From: JACQAI01 sp035507915
GTDB taxonomy: Bacteria > Pseudomonadota > Alphaproteobacteria > Elsterales > Elsteraceae
Length of the DNA: 9,442 bases
Direction of reading: 5' to 3'
Assembly: GCA_035507915.1 (NCBI GenBank)
Contig: DATJNS010000519.1
Span: 1-9,442 of the forward strand
The position numbers and the translations under genes were made by a program. Below the pieces are notes generated by a model. That model ran no database searches. It saw only the letters and a program-made list of their open reading frames with translations, and had not been told where the DNA came from. This document shows, in pieces, positions 1 to 6,396 of this stretch (within the stretch, counting starts at the first letter, position 1; the number at the start of each line of letters is the position of its first letter).

Positions 1-713
1 CGGCCGGCGGCCTCGGTCGCCCGGCGCAGCCGTTCGATGCCGGCGCGATAGCGCGGCAGGCTGTCGAGCGGGTGGGCGTTGTTGGTGCCGATCGGGTACC
101 AGGCATCGCCGAGCCTGGCGGCGCGGCGCAGCGACGGGCCGCTTTCGCCGCCGACCCAGATCGGCGGGTGCGGCTTCTGCGTCGGCTTGGGTTCGAGCAG
201 CAGCCGGTTGTAATGCACGTATTTGCCGTCGATCACCGGCTTCTTCTCGGTCCACAGCGTCTTGAACGCGGCGACGTATTCGTCGGTGACGGCACCGCGC
301 TCGGCAAACGGCGTCGTCACCACCGCGTCGAACTCGGCCTTGAGCCAGCCGGCGCCGATGCCGACGGTCAGCCGCCCGCCCGACAGCGCATCGATCGTCG
401 CCAGCTGCTTGGCGGCGAGCACCGCCGGGCGGTGCGGCACCACCAGCACCGCCAGCACCAGCCGCACCTTCGTCGTCACCGCGGCGAGCCAGGACGCCAG
501 GGTCAACATTTCGTGGCGATGCGCGCTGTCGGTCGAATAGAACGCGCCGCTCTCCGAATAGGGGTAGCCCGGCTCGGCCATGTCGGGGAGTGTCACGTGG
601 TCGGTGACGGTCAGGTAGTCGTAGCCCATCGCTTCGCCCTCGCGGGCGATGCGCGCCATGATCTCGGGCTGCGCCAGCGCGCCGCTATTGGGCAGGTTGA
701 AGCCGAACTGCAT
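1..713 (-). CDS. LLM-class (luciferase-like) flavin/F420-dependent oxidoreductase, C-terminus cut off
   Basis: Reading leftward from the ATG at 713-711 gives 237 residues that run off the window edge without a stop. The start is supported by a GGAGGG Shine-Dalgarno (minus strand, 723-718) five bases upstream. The protein begins with the typical TIM-barrel strand MQFGFNLPNSG and carries landmarks of the bacterial luciferase-like monooxygenase fold: TVTDH at 35-39, SGGRLTVGIGAGW at 111-123 and PPIWVGGES at 183-191. These match the TIGR03619-like F420-dependent subgroup, whose members are usually about 290-330 residues, so roughly 60 or more residues are missing. Known members use reduced F420 or FMN to oxidise or reduce small organic substrates in the cytoplasm. 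The substrate cannot be deduced here, and the choice between F420 and FMN is uncertain. It is divergent from the TRAP/selenoprotein block and shares its upstream region. Confidence 0.88.
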   Translation of the reverse strand, partial: MQFGFNLPNSGALAQPEIMARIAREGEAMGYDYLTVTDHVTLPDMAEPGYPYSESGAFYSTDSAHRHEMLTLASWLAAVTTKVRLVLAVLVVPHRPAVLAAKQLATIDALSGGRLTVGIGAGWLKAEFDAVVTTPFAERGAVTDEYVAAFKTLWTEKKPVIDGKYVHYNRLLLEPKPTQKPHPPIWVGGESGPSLRRAARLGDAWYPIGTNNAHPLDSLPRYRAGIERLRRATEAAG

Positions 714-964
714 CTTTCCCTCCGCTCTGCAGTTTCAGTCTGCATCGCCCGGCGGAGCAAGCGCGAGCCTCAAATGTCGTAGACCGCAATCGCAGTTGCG
801 GCGGCGCGGAAAATCGCGAATAACATCGACACCCAGCTTCGCCGGGGCGGTGGGCCGATCCAAGGCCAAAGCCGGCATCGGACAGGGAAACTCGCCTGGA
901 GACCGTAAATTACCGGGGTCGCGGCATTGCACCGGGCCCGGCAGAAGACTTGGGAGGAAAGCCG
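714..964. promoter_or_regulatory. Divergent intergenic region between the LLM oxidoreductase and the TRAP operon
   Basis: This 251-bp region holds no convincing gene and must contain the promoters for both divergent units. Visible elements are an inverted repeat CCGCAA-N6-TTGCGG (784-801), an AT-rich patch around TAAATT (906-911) that could be a -10 box for the rightward genes, and a perfect 10-bp palindrome CCGGGCCCGG (932-941). A GGGAGGA Shine-Dalgarno lies at 952-958. I see no clear -35 match, so promoter placement is tentative. Confidence 0.45.
784..801. promoter_or_regulatory. Inverted repeat, possible operator
   Basis: CCGCAA (784-789) and TTGCGG (796-801) are exact reverse complements separated by six bases. 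This is a shape often bound by dimeric regulators. It lies about 70 bp upstream of the LLM gene start and about 165 bp upstream of dctP. No regulator gene is present in the window, and short GC-rich inverted repeats are common by chance, so this is a weak call. Confidence 0.25.
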
Positions 965-1987
965 ATGAACATTACCCGCCGCACCGTCCTGTCGCGCGCC
1001 TCGATCGCTGCCGCCGGCGCGCTCGCCGCGCCGCTGGGTCTGCGCTGGCCGGCCAACGCCGCCGAGTTCGCCTATAAATACGGCACGGCGCTTCCCGACG
1101 GCCACCCGATGGTGATCCGCTCCAAGGAAGCGGCGGCCAAAATCAAGGAAGAAAGCGGCGGCCGGCTCGGCATCACGCTCTACCCGTCGAGCGTGCTCGG
1201 CCAGGATACCGCGATGATGTCGCAGGCCATCGCCGGCGCGCTCGAAATCTACGGCATGTCGCTCGACATCCTGGCGCAGAAGAGCCCGTCGGCGGCGATC
1301 TTCGGGGTCGGCTTCGCGTTCCCCGACTATCCGACGGCGTGGAAGGCGATGGACGGTGATCTCGGCAAATATTGCCGCACCCTGTCGGAAAAAGTCGGCC
1401 TCTACTGCATGGACAAGGCCTTCGACCACGGCTTCCGCCAGATTACGATGAAGTCGAAGCCGATCAACACGCCGGATGATCTGAAGGGCGTCAAGATCCG
1501 GCTGCCGGTGGCGCCGTTGTTCATCTCGCTGTTCCAGCACCTCGGCGCCTCGCCGACCGCCCTCAATTTCGGCGAGGTCTACAGCGCGCTGCAGACCGGC
1601 GTGGTCGACGGCCAGGAGAATCCCCTCATCCTGATCGACACCGCCAAGCTCTACGAGGTGGAGAAATACTGCAGCGTGACCAACCATCTGTGGGCCGGGC
1701 TGCACGTCTCGTTCAACAACCAGGCATGGCGCAAGCTGCCGTCCGACCTGCAGGAGATCGCCTATCGCAACCTCAGCCAAGCCGCGCTCACCGAGCGCGC
1801 GGACTGGCAGGTCATGGACAAGGGCGAGGTCAAGAACCTCACCGAGAAGGGGCTGGCGTTCAACACGCCCGACACCAAGCCGTTCCAGGAGGCGCTGCGC
1901 AAGTCCGGCTTCTATCCCGACATGAAGAAGCAGCTGGGCGACCGCGTCTGGGGATTGCTCGAGAAGGCCGTCGGCCCGCTGGCATGA
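965..1987 (+). CDS. dctP: TRAP transporter solute-binding protein, DctP family (Tat-exported)
   Basis: This 340-residue protein is the periplasmic substrate-binding component of a TRAP transporter. The ATG at 965 is chosen over an in-frame TTG at 950 because GGGAGGA at 952-958 is correctly spaced from the ATG and would lie inside the longer version. The N-terminus ITRRTVLSRAS followed by an Ala-rich stretch is a twin-arginine signal, with likely cleavage near ANA-AEF (about residue 33). DctP hallmarks are present: KIRLP at 177-181, whose Arg179 is in the position that usually salt-bridges the ligand carboxylate, and EVYSALQTGVVDGQENP at 204-220. Length is normal for the family. The stop overlaps the permease start (ATGA), indicating translational coupling. 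Family ligands are mostly organic acids such as C4-dicarboxylates, keto acids, sialate and taurine-like compounds. The specific ligand cannot be read from the sequence. Confidence 0.93.
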   Translation: MNITRRTVLSRASIAAAGALAAPLGLRWPANAAEFAYKYGTALPDGHPMVIRSKEAAAKIKEESGGRLGITLYPSSVLGQDTAMMSQAIAGALEIYGMSLDILAQKSPSAAIFGVGFAFPDYPTAWKAMDGDLGKYCRTLSEKVGLYCMDKAFDHGFRQITMKSKPINTPDDLKGVKIRLPVAPLFISLFQHLGASPTALNFGEVYSALQTGVVDGQENPLILIDTAKLYEVEKYCSVTNHLWAGLHVSFNNQAWRKLPSDLQEIAYRNLSQAALTERADWQVMDKGEVKNLTEKGLAFNTPDTKPFQEALRKSGFYPDMKKQLGDRVWGLLEKAVGPLA

Positions 1988-3873
1988 GCAGCGAGGCGAC
2001 GCGGCTCGGCGCCCCGCTCGTCGGCGGCGCCGAGGCGCGCGGCGGTCTGCGCCGCCTCGCGCTGCGCATCGACCGTCTGATCGGCGTCACGGTCGAGGCG
2101 GTCGGCGCCGTGCTCGTGGTGGCCGAGATCGTCATCCTGTTCTCCGGCGTCGTGTGCCGGTACGTGTTCGACAGCCCGCTGATCTGGTCCGACGAGCTCG
2201 CCAACTTCCTGTTCCTGTGGCTGGCGATGTGCGGCACCGTCGTGGCATTGCGCCGCGAGGAGCACATGCGGCTCACCACCTTCGTGAGCTGGATCGGCCC
2301 GCGCTGGGGCGACCGGCTGGGCGCGATCGCGGCGCTGGTGGTGATCGCCTTCGTGCTCGAGATCTTGTTGCCGGCCCAGGAATATCTCGGCCAGCAGAGC
2401 TTCGTCCAGCTGGTGGCGCTGCACATCTCGGACGCCTATCGCGTGGTCGCGCTGCTGGTCGGTTTCACCTTGGCCGCCGTGATCGCGCTGTTGCGTCTGC
2501 TCGAGACCTCGACCTGGCGCGGCTTCCTGTCGGCGCTCGTCGTGGTCGCGGCGATCGCCGGCGTGCTGCAGCTCGGCCAGCCGCTGCTGATCGGCATGGG
2601 CTACGGCAGCCTGGTGGTGTTCTTCGTCGTCATGGTGGCGGCGTGCGTCGCCGCCGGCGTGCCGATCGCCTTCGCGTTCGGCATCTCGACCCTGTCCTAC
2701 CTGGCGCTGGTCACCGACGCGCCGCTCACCATCGTGGTCAATCGGATCGACGACGGCATCTCGAACCTGCTGCTGCTGTCGGTGCCGATGTTCGTCGTGC
2801 TCGGCCTGCTGATGGACTCGACCGGGATCGCGCGGGCGCTGGTGAATTTCCTCGCCGCGTTGATCGGTCACGTGCGCGGCGGCCTGTCCTACGTGCTGCT
2901 CGGGGCGATGTACCTGGTGTCGGGCATCTCGGGCTCGAAGGCGGCCGACATGGCGGCGATCGCGCCGATCCTGTGTCCGGAGATGCAACGGCGCGGCACC
3001 CATCCGGGCGAGCTCGCTTCGCTGCTCGCGACCTCGAGCGCGATGTCGGAGACCATCCCGCCCAGCCTCGTGCTGATCACCATCGGCTCGGTCACCAACG
3101 TGTCGATCGCGGCGCTGTTCACCGGCGGCCTGCTGCCGGCCGCCGTCGCCGCGCTCGGCCTGGTCGTCGTCACCTGGTTCCGCTCGCGCGTCGCGGCCGA
3201 ACGCGGAGCGGCGCGCGCCTCGGGCGCCGCCATCGCGCGCTCGCTCTTGATCGCGGTGCCCGGCCTGACCCTGCCCTTCATCATCCGGTTCGCCGTGATC
3301 GACGGCGTCGCGACGGCGACCGAGGTCTCGACCGTCGGCGTCGTCTACACCCTGCTGCTCGGTCTGCTGATCTACCGGCCGTTCAACTGGCGCCGCGTCT
3401 ACCCCATCCTGGTCGACACCGTGTCGCTGACCGGCGCCATCATGCTGATCATCGGCGCGGCCACCGCGATGGCCTGGGCGCTGACGCAGTCGGGTTTCTC
3501 GCAGTGGCTGGTCGACACGATGGCGGCGGTGCCCGGCGGCAAGGCCGGCTTCCTCGCCATCACGATCGTCGCCTTCCTGATTCTCGGCAGCGTGCTCGAG
3601 GGCCTGCCCGCGATCGTGCTGTTCGGTCCGCTCCTGTTCCCGGTCGCACGTGCGATGGGCTTGCACGAGGTGCACTACGCCATGGTCGTGATCCTCGCGA
3701 TGGGCATCGGCCTGTTCGCGCCGCCGTTCGGCGTCGGCTTCTTCAGCGCCTGCGCGATCGGGCGCATCGCGCCTGACGACGCCTTGTGGCGCATCTGGCC
3801 CTATATCGGCGCGCTGGTCGCCGCCCTCGCGATCGTCGCCGCCGTCCCCTGGATCTCGATCGGGTTCCTCTAG
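1984..3873 (+). CDS. dctM: TRAP transporter fused permease, DctQ-DctM
   Basis: This 629-residue membrane protein fuses the small and large TRAP permease subunits. Residues 1-175 are the DctQ domain with four predicted membrane segments and the DctQ-like motif WSDELANFLFLWLAMCGTVV (68-87), followed by REEHMRL. A linking helix (about 180-200) leads into the DctM domain from about 205 to the end. DctM signatures are GVPIAFAFGISTL (225-237), VPMFVVLGLLMDSTGIA (267-283), YLVSGISGSKAADMAAIAP (310-328) and SAMSETIPPSLVLITIGS (352-369). DctM moves the substrate with a sodium gradient after delivery by the binding protein. The ATG at 1984 overlaps the dctP stop by four bases. Fused DctQM is a common variant of about this size. 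The open frame extends upstream into dctP to 1690, but that part is only a shadow. The product should sit in the inner membrane and import the same ligand as the adjacent DctP. Confidence 0.93.
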   Translation: MSSEATRLGAPLVGGAEARGGLRRLALRIDRLIGVTVEAVGAVLVVAEIVILFSGVVCRYVFDSPLIWSDELANFLFLWLAMCGTVVALRREEHMRLTTFVSWIGPRWGDRLGAIAALVVIAFVLEILLPAQEYLGQQSFVQLVALHISDAYRVVALLVGFTLAAVIALLRLLETSTWRGFLSALVVVAAIAGVLQLGQPLLIGMGYGSLVVFFVVMVAACVAAGVPIAFAFGISTLSYLALVTDAPLTIVVNRIDDGISNLLLLSVPMFVVLGLLMDSTGIARALVNFLAALIGHVRGGLSYVLLGAMYLVSGISGSKAADMAAIAPILCPEMQRRGTHPGELASLLATSSAMSETIPPSLVLITIGSVTNVSIAALFTGGLLPAAVAALGLVVVTWFRSRVAAERGAARASGAAIARSLLIAVPGLTLPFIIRFAVIDGVATATEVSTVGVVYTLLLGLLIYRPFNWRRVYPILVDTVSLTGAIMLIIGAATAMAWALTQSGFSQWLVDTMAAVPGGKAGFLAITIVAFLILGSVLEGLPAIVLFGPLLFPVARAMGLHEVHYAMVVILAMGIGLFAPPFGVGFFSACAIGRIAPDDALWRIWPYIGALVAALAIVAAVPWISIGFL

Positions 3874-3879
3874 CGACGC

Positions 3880-3897
3880 GCCGGGTCTTGCCCCGGC
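3880..3897 (+). other. Small GC-rich hairpin after dctQM
   Basis: GCCGGG (3880-3885) and CCCGGC (3892-3897) can pair around a six-base loop, starting seven bases after the permease stop. There is no T-run after it, so it is not a standard intrinsic terminator. It may stabilise the upstream mRNA end or weakly attenuate expression of the two downstream genes. Confidence 0.35.
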
Positions 3898-3941
3898 CCG
3901 GCCCCGGCTTCATGCTCGCGTGACAACCGAGGGGTGCGCCG

Positions 3942-5387
3942 ATGCCGGACACGATGCTTCCCCAGGACGGCCTGGTCGCCGTGGTCAAGCGCGACTGCCC
4001 GACCTGCGTGCTCGCCGCGCCGGTGCTGGGCGAGCTCGCCCGGCGCACCGGGCTCACCGTCTTCACCCAGGACGATCCGTCCTTTCCCGAGACCGTGCCG
4101 AGCCGCGTCGACGACACCGGGCTCGACGTGTCCCACCGGCTCAAGATCGAGATCGTGCCGACGGTGATCCGGCTGGAGCGCGGCCGCGAGGTTGCGCGCA
4201 CCTACGGCTGGGATCGCGCCGAGTGGGAACGCGTCACCGGGATCGCGGGGGTCGGCGCCGGCCTGCCGGCGTCGCGCCCGGGCTGTGGCGCCAAGAACAT
4301 CGAGCCCGGTGTGCTCGAGCGCCTCAAGATCAGGTTCGGCGAGACCGGGCTGGCGTCGCGGCGCATCGAGATCGGCGCCGGCGAGGACGACGTCGAGGCG
4401 CTGTTCGAGCGCGGCTGGTCGGACGGGCTGCCGCTGGTGCCGCCGACCGAGGAGCGCGTGCTGCGCATGCTCCAGGGCACCACGCGCGATCCCCAGGAGG
4501 TCGTCGGGCTGGTGCCGTCGGATCTCGCGCCGGCGACCGTCGAGAAGATCGCGATCAACGCCGTGATGGCGGGCTGCAAGCCCGAGTACCTGCCGGTCGT
4601 GCTGGCCGCGGTCGAGGCCGTGCTCGACGAGCCGTTCGCGATGCACGGCGTGCTCGCGACCACGATGTATGTCGGCCCGGTCGTCGTGGTGAACGGCCCG
4701 GTGCGCCGCATGATCGGCATGAACGCCAAGGGCAACGCGCTCGGCCAGGGCAATCGCGCCAACGCCACGATCGGCCGCGCGCTCCAGCTGGTGATCCGCA
4801 ACATCGGCGGCGGCCGGCCGCAGGAGGTCGATCGCGCCACCCTCGGCAATCCGGGCAAGTACACCTATTGCTTCGCCGAGGACGAGGAGAACTCGTCGTG
4901 GGAGCCGCTGTCGGTCGAGCGCGGCGTCGCGCCGGGCAAGTCGGCGGTCACGGTGTTCGCCGGCTTCGGCCTGCAGGGCATCGTCGACCAGAAGTCGCGC
5001 GAGCCCGAGAGCCTGGCGCGCAGCTTCGCCGAGTCCCTGAAGTCGATGCAGAACGTCAAGATCGCGCCGGGCTGCGACGCCCTGGTCGTCGTCTGCCCCG
5101 AGCACGAGCGCACCTTCCGCGACGCCGGCTGGTCGAAGGCCCGCCTCTACCAGCGGCTCCACGAGCTGACCAAGCTCCCGGCCGAGGACGTCATGCCGGG
5201 CGCCAAGGGCATCGCCGAGGGCAACGGCGCGGCCAAGCCCGGCACCCTGGTGAACAAGTTCTCGCCGACCGGCCTGATGCTGGTGCGCGCCGGCGGCACC
5301 GCCGGCATGTTCTCCGGCATCATCGGCGGCTGGGCGGCGAGCGGCCCGCGCGGCAGCAGTCCGGTAACCAAGGAGGTGAAATCATGA
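3942..5387 (+). CDS. Thioredoxin-fold protein fused to a large uncharacterised domain; partner of the UGSC selenoprotein
   Basis: This 481-residue predicted cytoplasmic protein has no evident signal peptide. The ATG at 3942 is preceded by GAGGGG (3929-3934). Residues about 10-95 resemble a thioredoxin fold: a beta strand, the redox motif DCPTC (Cys19-X-X-Cys22) and IVPT at 71-74, which supplies the expected cis-proline (Pro73). Residues about 145-470 form a second domain with no close named family that I recognise. It has the conserved-looking blocks AINAVMAGCKPEYLPVV (204-220, Cys212), MIGMNAKGNALGQGNRANA (257-275), LGNPGKYTYC (301-310) and KFSPTGLMLVRAGGTAGMF (439-457). Other cysteines are at 115, 310, 378 and 385. 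Its stop overlaps the start of the selenoprotein gene (ATGA), so the two are probably translated together and may form a complex. I infer a thiol-redox role in which Cys19/Cys22 recharges an active site. The substrate is unknown. Confidence 0.8.
   Translation: MPDTMLPQDGLVAVVKRDCPTCVLAAPVLGELARRTGLTVFTQDDPSFPETVPSRVDDTGLDVSHRLKIEIVPTVIRLERGREVARTYGWDRAEWERVTGIAGVGAGLPASRPGCGAKNIEPGVLERLKIRFGETGLASRRIEIGAGEDDVEALFERGWSDGLPLVPPTEERVLRMLQGTTRDPQEVVGLVPSDLAPATVEKIAINAVMAGCKPEYLPVVLAAVEAVLDEPFAMHGVLATTMYVGPVVVVNGPVRRMIGMNAKGNALGQGNRANATIGRALQLVIRNIGGGRPQEVDRATLGNPGKYTYCFAEDEENSSWEPLSVERGVAPGKSAVTVFAGFGLQGIVDQKSREPESLARSFAESLKSMQNVKIAPGCDALVVVCPEHERTFRDAGWSKARLYQRLHELTKLPAEDVMPGAKGIAEGNGAAKPGTLVNKFSPTGLMLVRAGGTAGMFSGIIGGWAASGPRGSSPVTKEVKS
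5370..5379 (+). promoter_or_regulatory. Near-perfect Shine-Dalgarno for the selenoprotein gene
   Basis: AAGGAGGTGA matches the anti-Shine-Dalgarno of 16S rRNA over its full length and ends four bases before the ATG at 5384. It lies inside the last codons of the upstream gene. It is the strongest ribosome-binding site in the window and fixes the selenoprotein start. By contrast, no such site precedes the internal ATG at 5690. Confidence 0.85.
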
Positions 5388-5902
5388 CCGTGATCCTCGA
5401 CCCCACCGCGGAGCTGAGCGTCTCGACGCGCCCACGGCTCGCGCGTCCGTCCGCGCTCGACGGGCTGACGATCGGCATCCTCGACATCGCCAAGGCGCGC
5501 GGCGACGTGTTCCTCGGGCGGCTCGCCGAGCGGCTGCGCGAGCGCGGCCATGCCGTGAAGCAGTACGCCAAGCCGACCAACACGCGGCCGGCGCCGCTGC
5601 CGCTGCGCCAGCAGATCGCCACCGAGGTCAATGTCGTCATCGAAGGCCTGAGCGATTGAGGCTCCTGCACGTCGTGCTGTACGCATGACATGGCAGACCT
5701 CGAAGCCCGCGGCATTCCCGTGGTCGGCGTCGCGACGACCGAGTTCGTCGAAGCGGCGGCCGCCCAGGCGAAGGCCCTGGGTATCGATCCCGCGTACGTG
5801 TTCATTCCCCACCCGGTACAGGACCGCACCGACGCCGAGCTGAGACAGCTCGCCGACGATCATCTCGCCTCGATCCTCGCCCTGCTGGTGAAGGGCAACT
5901 GA
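5384..5902 (+). CDS. UGSC-family selenoprotein, UGA at 5657-5659 read as selenocysteine (Sec92)
   Basis: Read through the in-frame UGA at 5657-5659, this gene encodes 172 residues with selenocysteine at 92, ending at the UGA stop 5900-5902. Around the UGA the protein reads VVIEGLSD-U-GSCTSCCTHD, which contains the U-G-S-C signature of the UGSC (seleno)protein family, with Cys95, Cys98 and Cys99 as possible resolving thiols. The N-terminal half has an alpha/beta character (LTIGILDIAKARGDVFL, 28-44). The half after the UGA keeps the pattern (ARGIPVVGVATTEFVEAA, 108-125) and the same GC-rich codon use, so this is neither 3' UTR nor decay. A SECIS-like hairpin follows at 5665-5696. The gene overlaps its thioredoxin-fold partner by four bases and has an excellent ribosome-binding site. 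Automated annotation would split it into a 91-residue and a 70-residue ORF. A redox enzymatic role is inferred; the reaction is unknown. Sec decoding depends on sel genes outside this window. Confidence 0.87.
5657..5659 (+). other. UGA selenocysteine codon (Sec92)
   Basis: This UGA interrupts an otherwise continuous frame exactly at the first position of the U-G-S-C motif. Coding continues for 80 more residues before the next stop. UGA also serves as a true stop for several neighbours (dctP, the thioredoxin-fold gene, the GFA and DUF992 genes, and this gene's own end). General reassignment of UGA is therefore excluded and local recoding is required. Confidence 0.85.
5665..5696 (+). promoter_or_regulatory. 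SECIS-like stem-loop for selenocysteine insertion
   Basis: In the RNA, GUCGUGC (5671-5677) pairs with GCAUGAC (5683-5689) to give seven continuous pairs, one of them G-U, closed by the five-base loop UGUAC (5678-5682). A lower stem adds A5669-U5691 and CUGC (5665-5668) with GCAG (5693-5696), with one C-A mismatch and a bulged G5692. The loop starts 18 bases after the UGA and has G at its second position followed by U. Known bacterial SECIS elements lie in the coding region just after the UGA and expose a G at the start of the apical loop for SelB binding. I folded this by eye and have no energy value. Confidence 0.72.
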
Positions 5903-5924
5903 CGATTGGCGATCCGCTCTCGAC

Positions 5925-5948
5925 ACCCTCCCCCGCGCGGGGGAGGGT
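5925..5948. repeat. Perfect 24-bp GC-rich palindrome, repeat-like hairpin
   Basis: The sequence from ACCCTCCCCC to GGGGGAGGGT around a central GCGC is a perfect 24-bp palindrome, giving a ten-pair stem with a four-base loop. It begins 22 bases after the selenoprotein stop. The following bases (TTG, then GGTGGAGGG) are not a T-run. It resembles short intergenic palindromes common in Hyphomicrobiales genomes. It may act as a 3'-end stabiliser or weak terminator between the selenoprotein and GFA genes. Confidence 0.65.
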
Positions 5949-5966
5949 TGGGTGGAGGGTGCGCCC

Positions 5967-6344
5967 ATGACCAAGCTCCGCGGCGGCTGTCTGTGCGGCG
6001 CGGTGGCCTATGAGGCCGACCTGCCGTTCGCGCGCTTCCTGACGTGCTGGTGCTCGCGCTGTCGCAAGGCGAGCGGCACCAGCCCCGCGACCAACGCCTA
6101 TGTGGCGCCCGACGCCTTCCGCTGGACACGGGGCGCCGATCGCGTGGCGCGCTACGACCTGCCGACGGCGCGCAGCTTCGCGACCAGCTTCTGCACGACC
6201 TGCGGCTCGCCGCTGCCGCATCCGACGCGCAGCGGCCGCGAGATCATCATCCCGGCGGGCTCGCTCGACGACGACCCGGGTATCGCGCCGACCGAGGCGC
6301 ATTTCCTCGAGTCGCGGGCGCCGTGGGCCCGGGCCGGCGGTTGA
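5967..6344 (+). CDS. GFA/CENP-V family zinc-binding protein
   Basis: This 125-residue protein has the glutathione-dependent formaldehyde-activating (GFA, CENP-V/Mss4-like) fold. It shows the expected zinc-ligand cysteines: GGCLCGAV (Cys8, Cys10), CWCSRC (Cys27, Cys29, Cys32) and CTTCGSPL (Cys76, Cys79). Length is typical for single-domain members. The ATG at 5967 is preferred over an in-frame GTG at 5952 because GGAGGG (5954-5959) lies at the right distance upstream and the family usually starts shortly before the GGCxCG motif. Despite the family name, most members have no proven formaldehyde role, and some may act in glutathione or other thiol chemistry. It follows the selenoprotein gene after a 64-bp gap containing a palindrome. 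Co-expression with the selenium locus is therefore possible but not shown. Confidence 0.88.
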   Translation: MTKLRGGCLCGAVAYEADLPFARFLTCWCSRCRKASGTSPATNAYVAPDAFRWTRGADRVARYDLPTARSFATSFCTTCGSPLPHPTRSGREIIIPAGSLDDDPGIAPTEAHFLESRAPWARAGG

Positions 6345-6396
6345 CGGCCGCTCGGGTTGAGCGCATTTGGGACAAGATCAACCAGTTGCCGAACGA

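Noticed and set aside
950..964. TTG start giving DctP five extra residues
   Set aside because: The GGGAGGA at 952-958 serves the ATG at 965, and the extension would lengthen the Tat signal for no reason.
1912..3675. A 587-residue minus-strand ORF opposite the TRAP permease
   Set aside because: Its composition is dominated by His, Arg, Asp and Gln, as expected from the antisense of a GC-rich membrane protein gene. It has no recognisable domain.
3870..5162. A 430-residue minus-strand ORF opposite the thioredoxin-fold gene
   Set aside because: It is an antisense shadow with biased Arg/Asp/His composition and no fold motifs, whereas the plus strand has clear motifs and a ribosome-binding site.
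5384..5659. A complete 91-residue hypothetical protein ending at the UGA
   Set aside because: It would lose the UGSC motif and half the domain. The frame continues for 80 more codons of protein-like sequence, so it is the N-terminal part of the selenoprotein.
3920..5659. A 579-residue plus-strand ORF
   Set aside because: Its first 480 codons are an Arg/Ala-rich shadow of the thioredoxin-fold gene in another frame. Only its end, from 5384, is real.
5667..5677. Smaller hairpin GCAC-GUC-GUGC as the SECIS
   Set aside because: It has only four pairs and a three-base loop, and it is closer to the UGA than known elements. The overlapping 5671-5689 stem is longer and better placed.
5690..5902. A separate 70-residue gene starting at ATG 5690
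   Set aside because: It has no Shine-Dalgarno, starts inside the SECIS-like hairpin, and is in frame with the upstream part of the selenoprotein.
5384..5902. A pseudogene with a premature stop
   Set aside because: The stop is UGA rather than UAA or UAG, it falls exactly at the Sec position of a known selenoprotein motif, and it is followed by a SECIS-like hairpin. No other damage is seen on either side.
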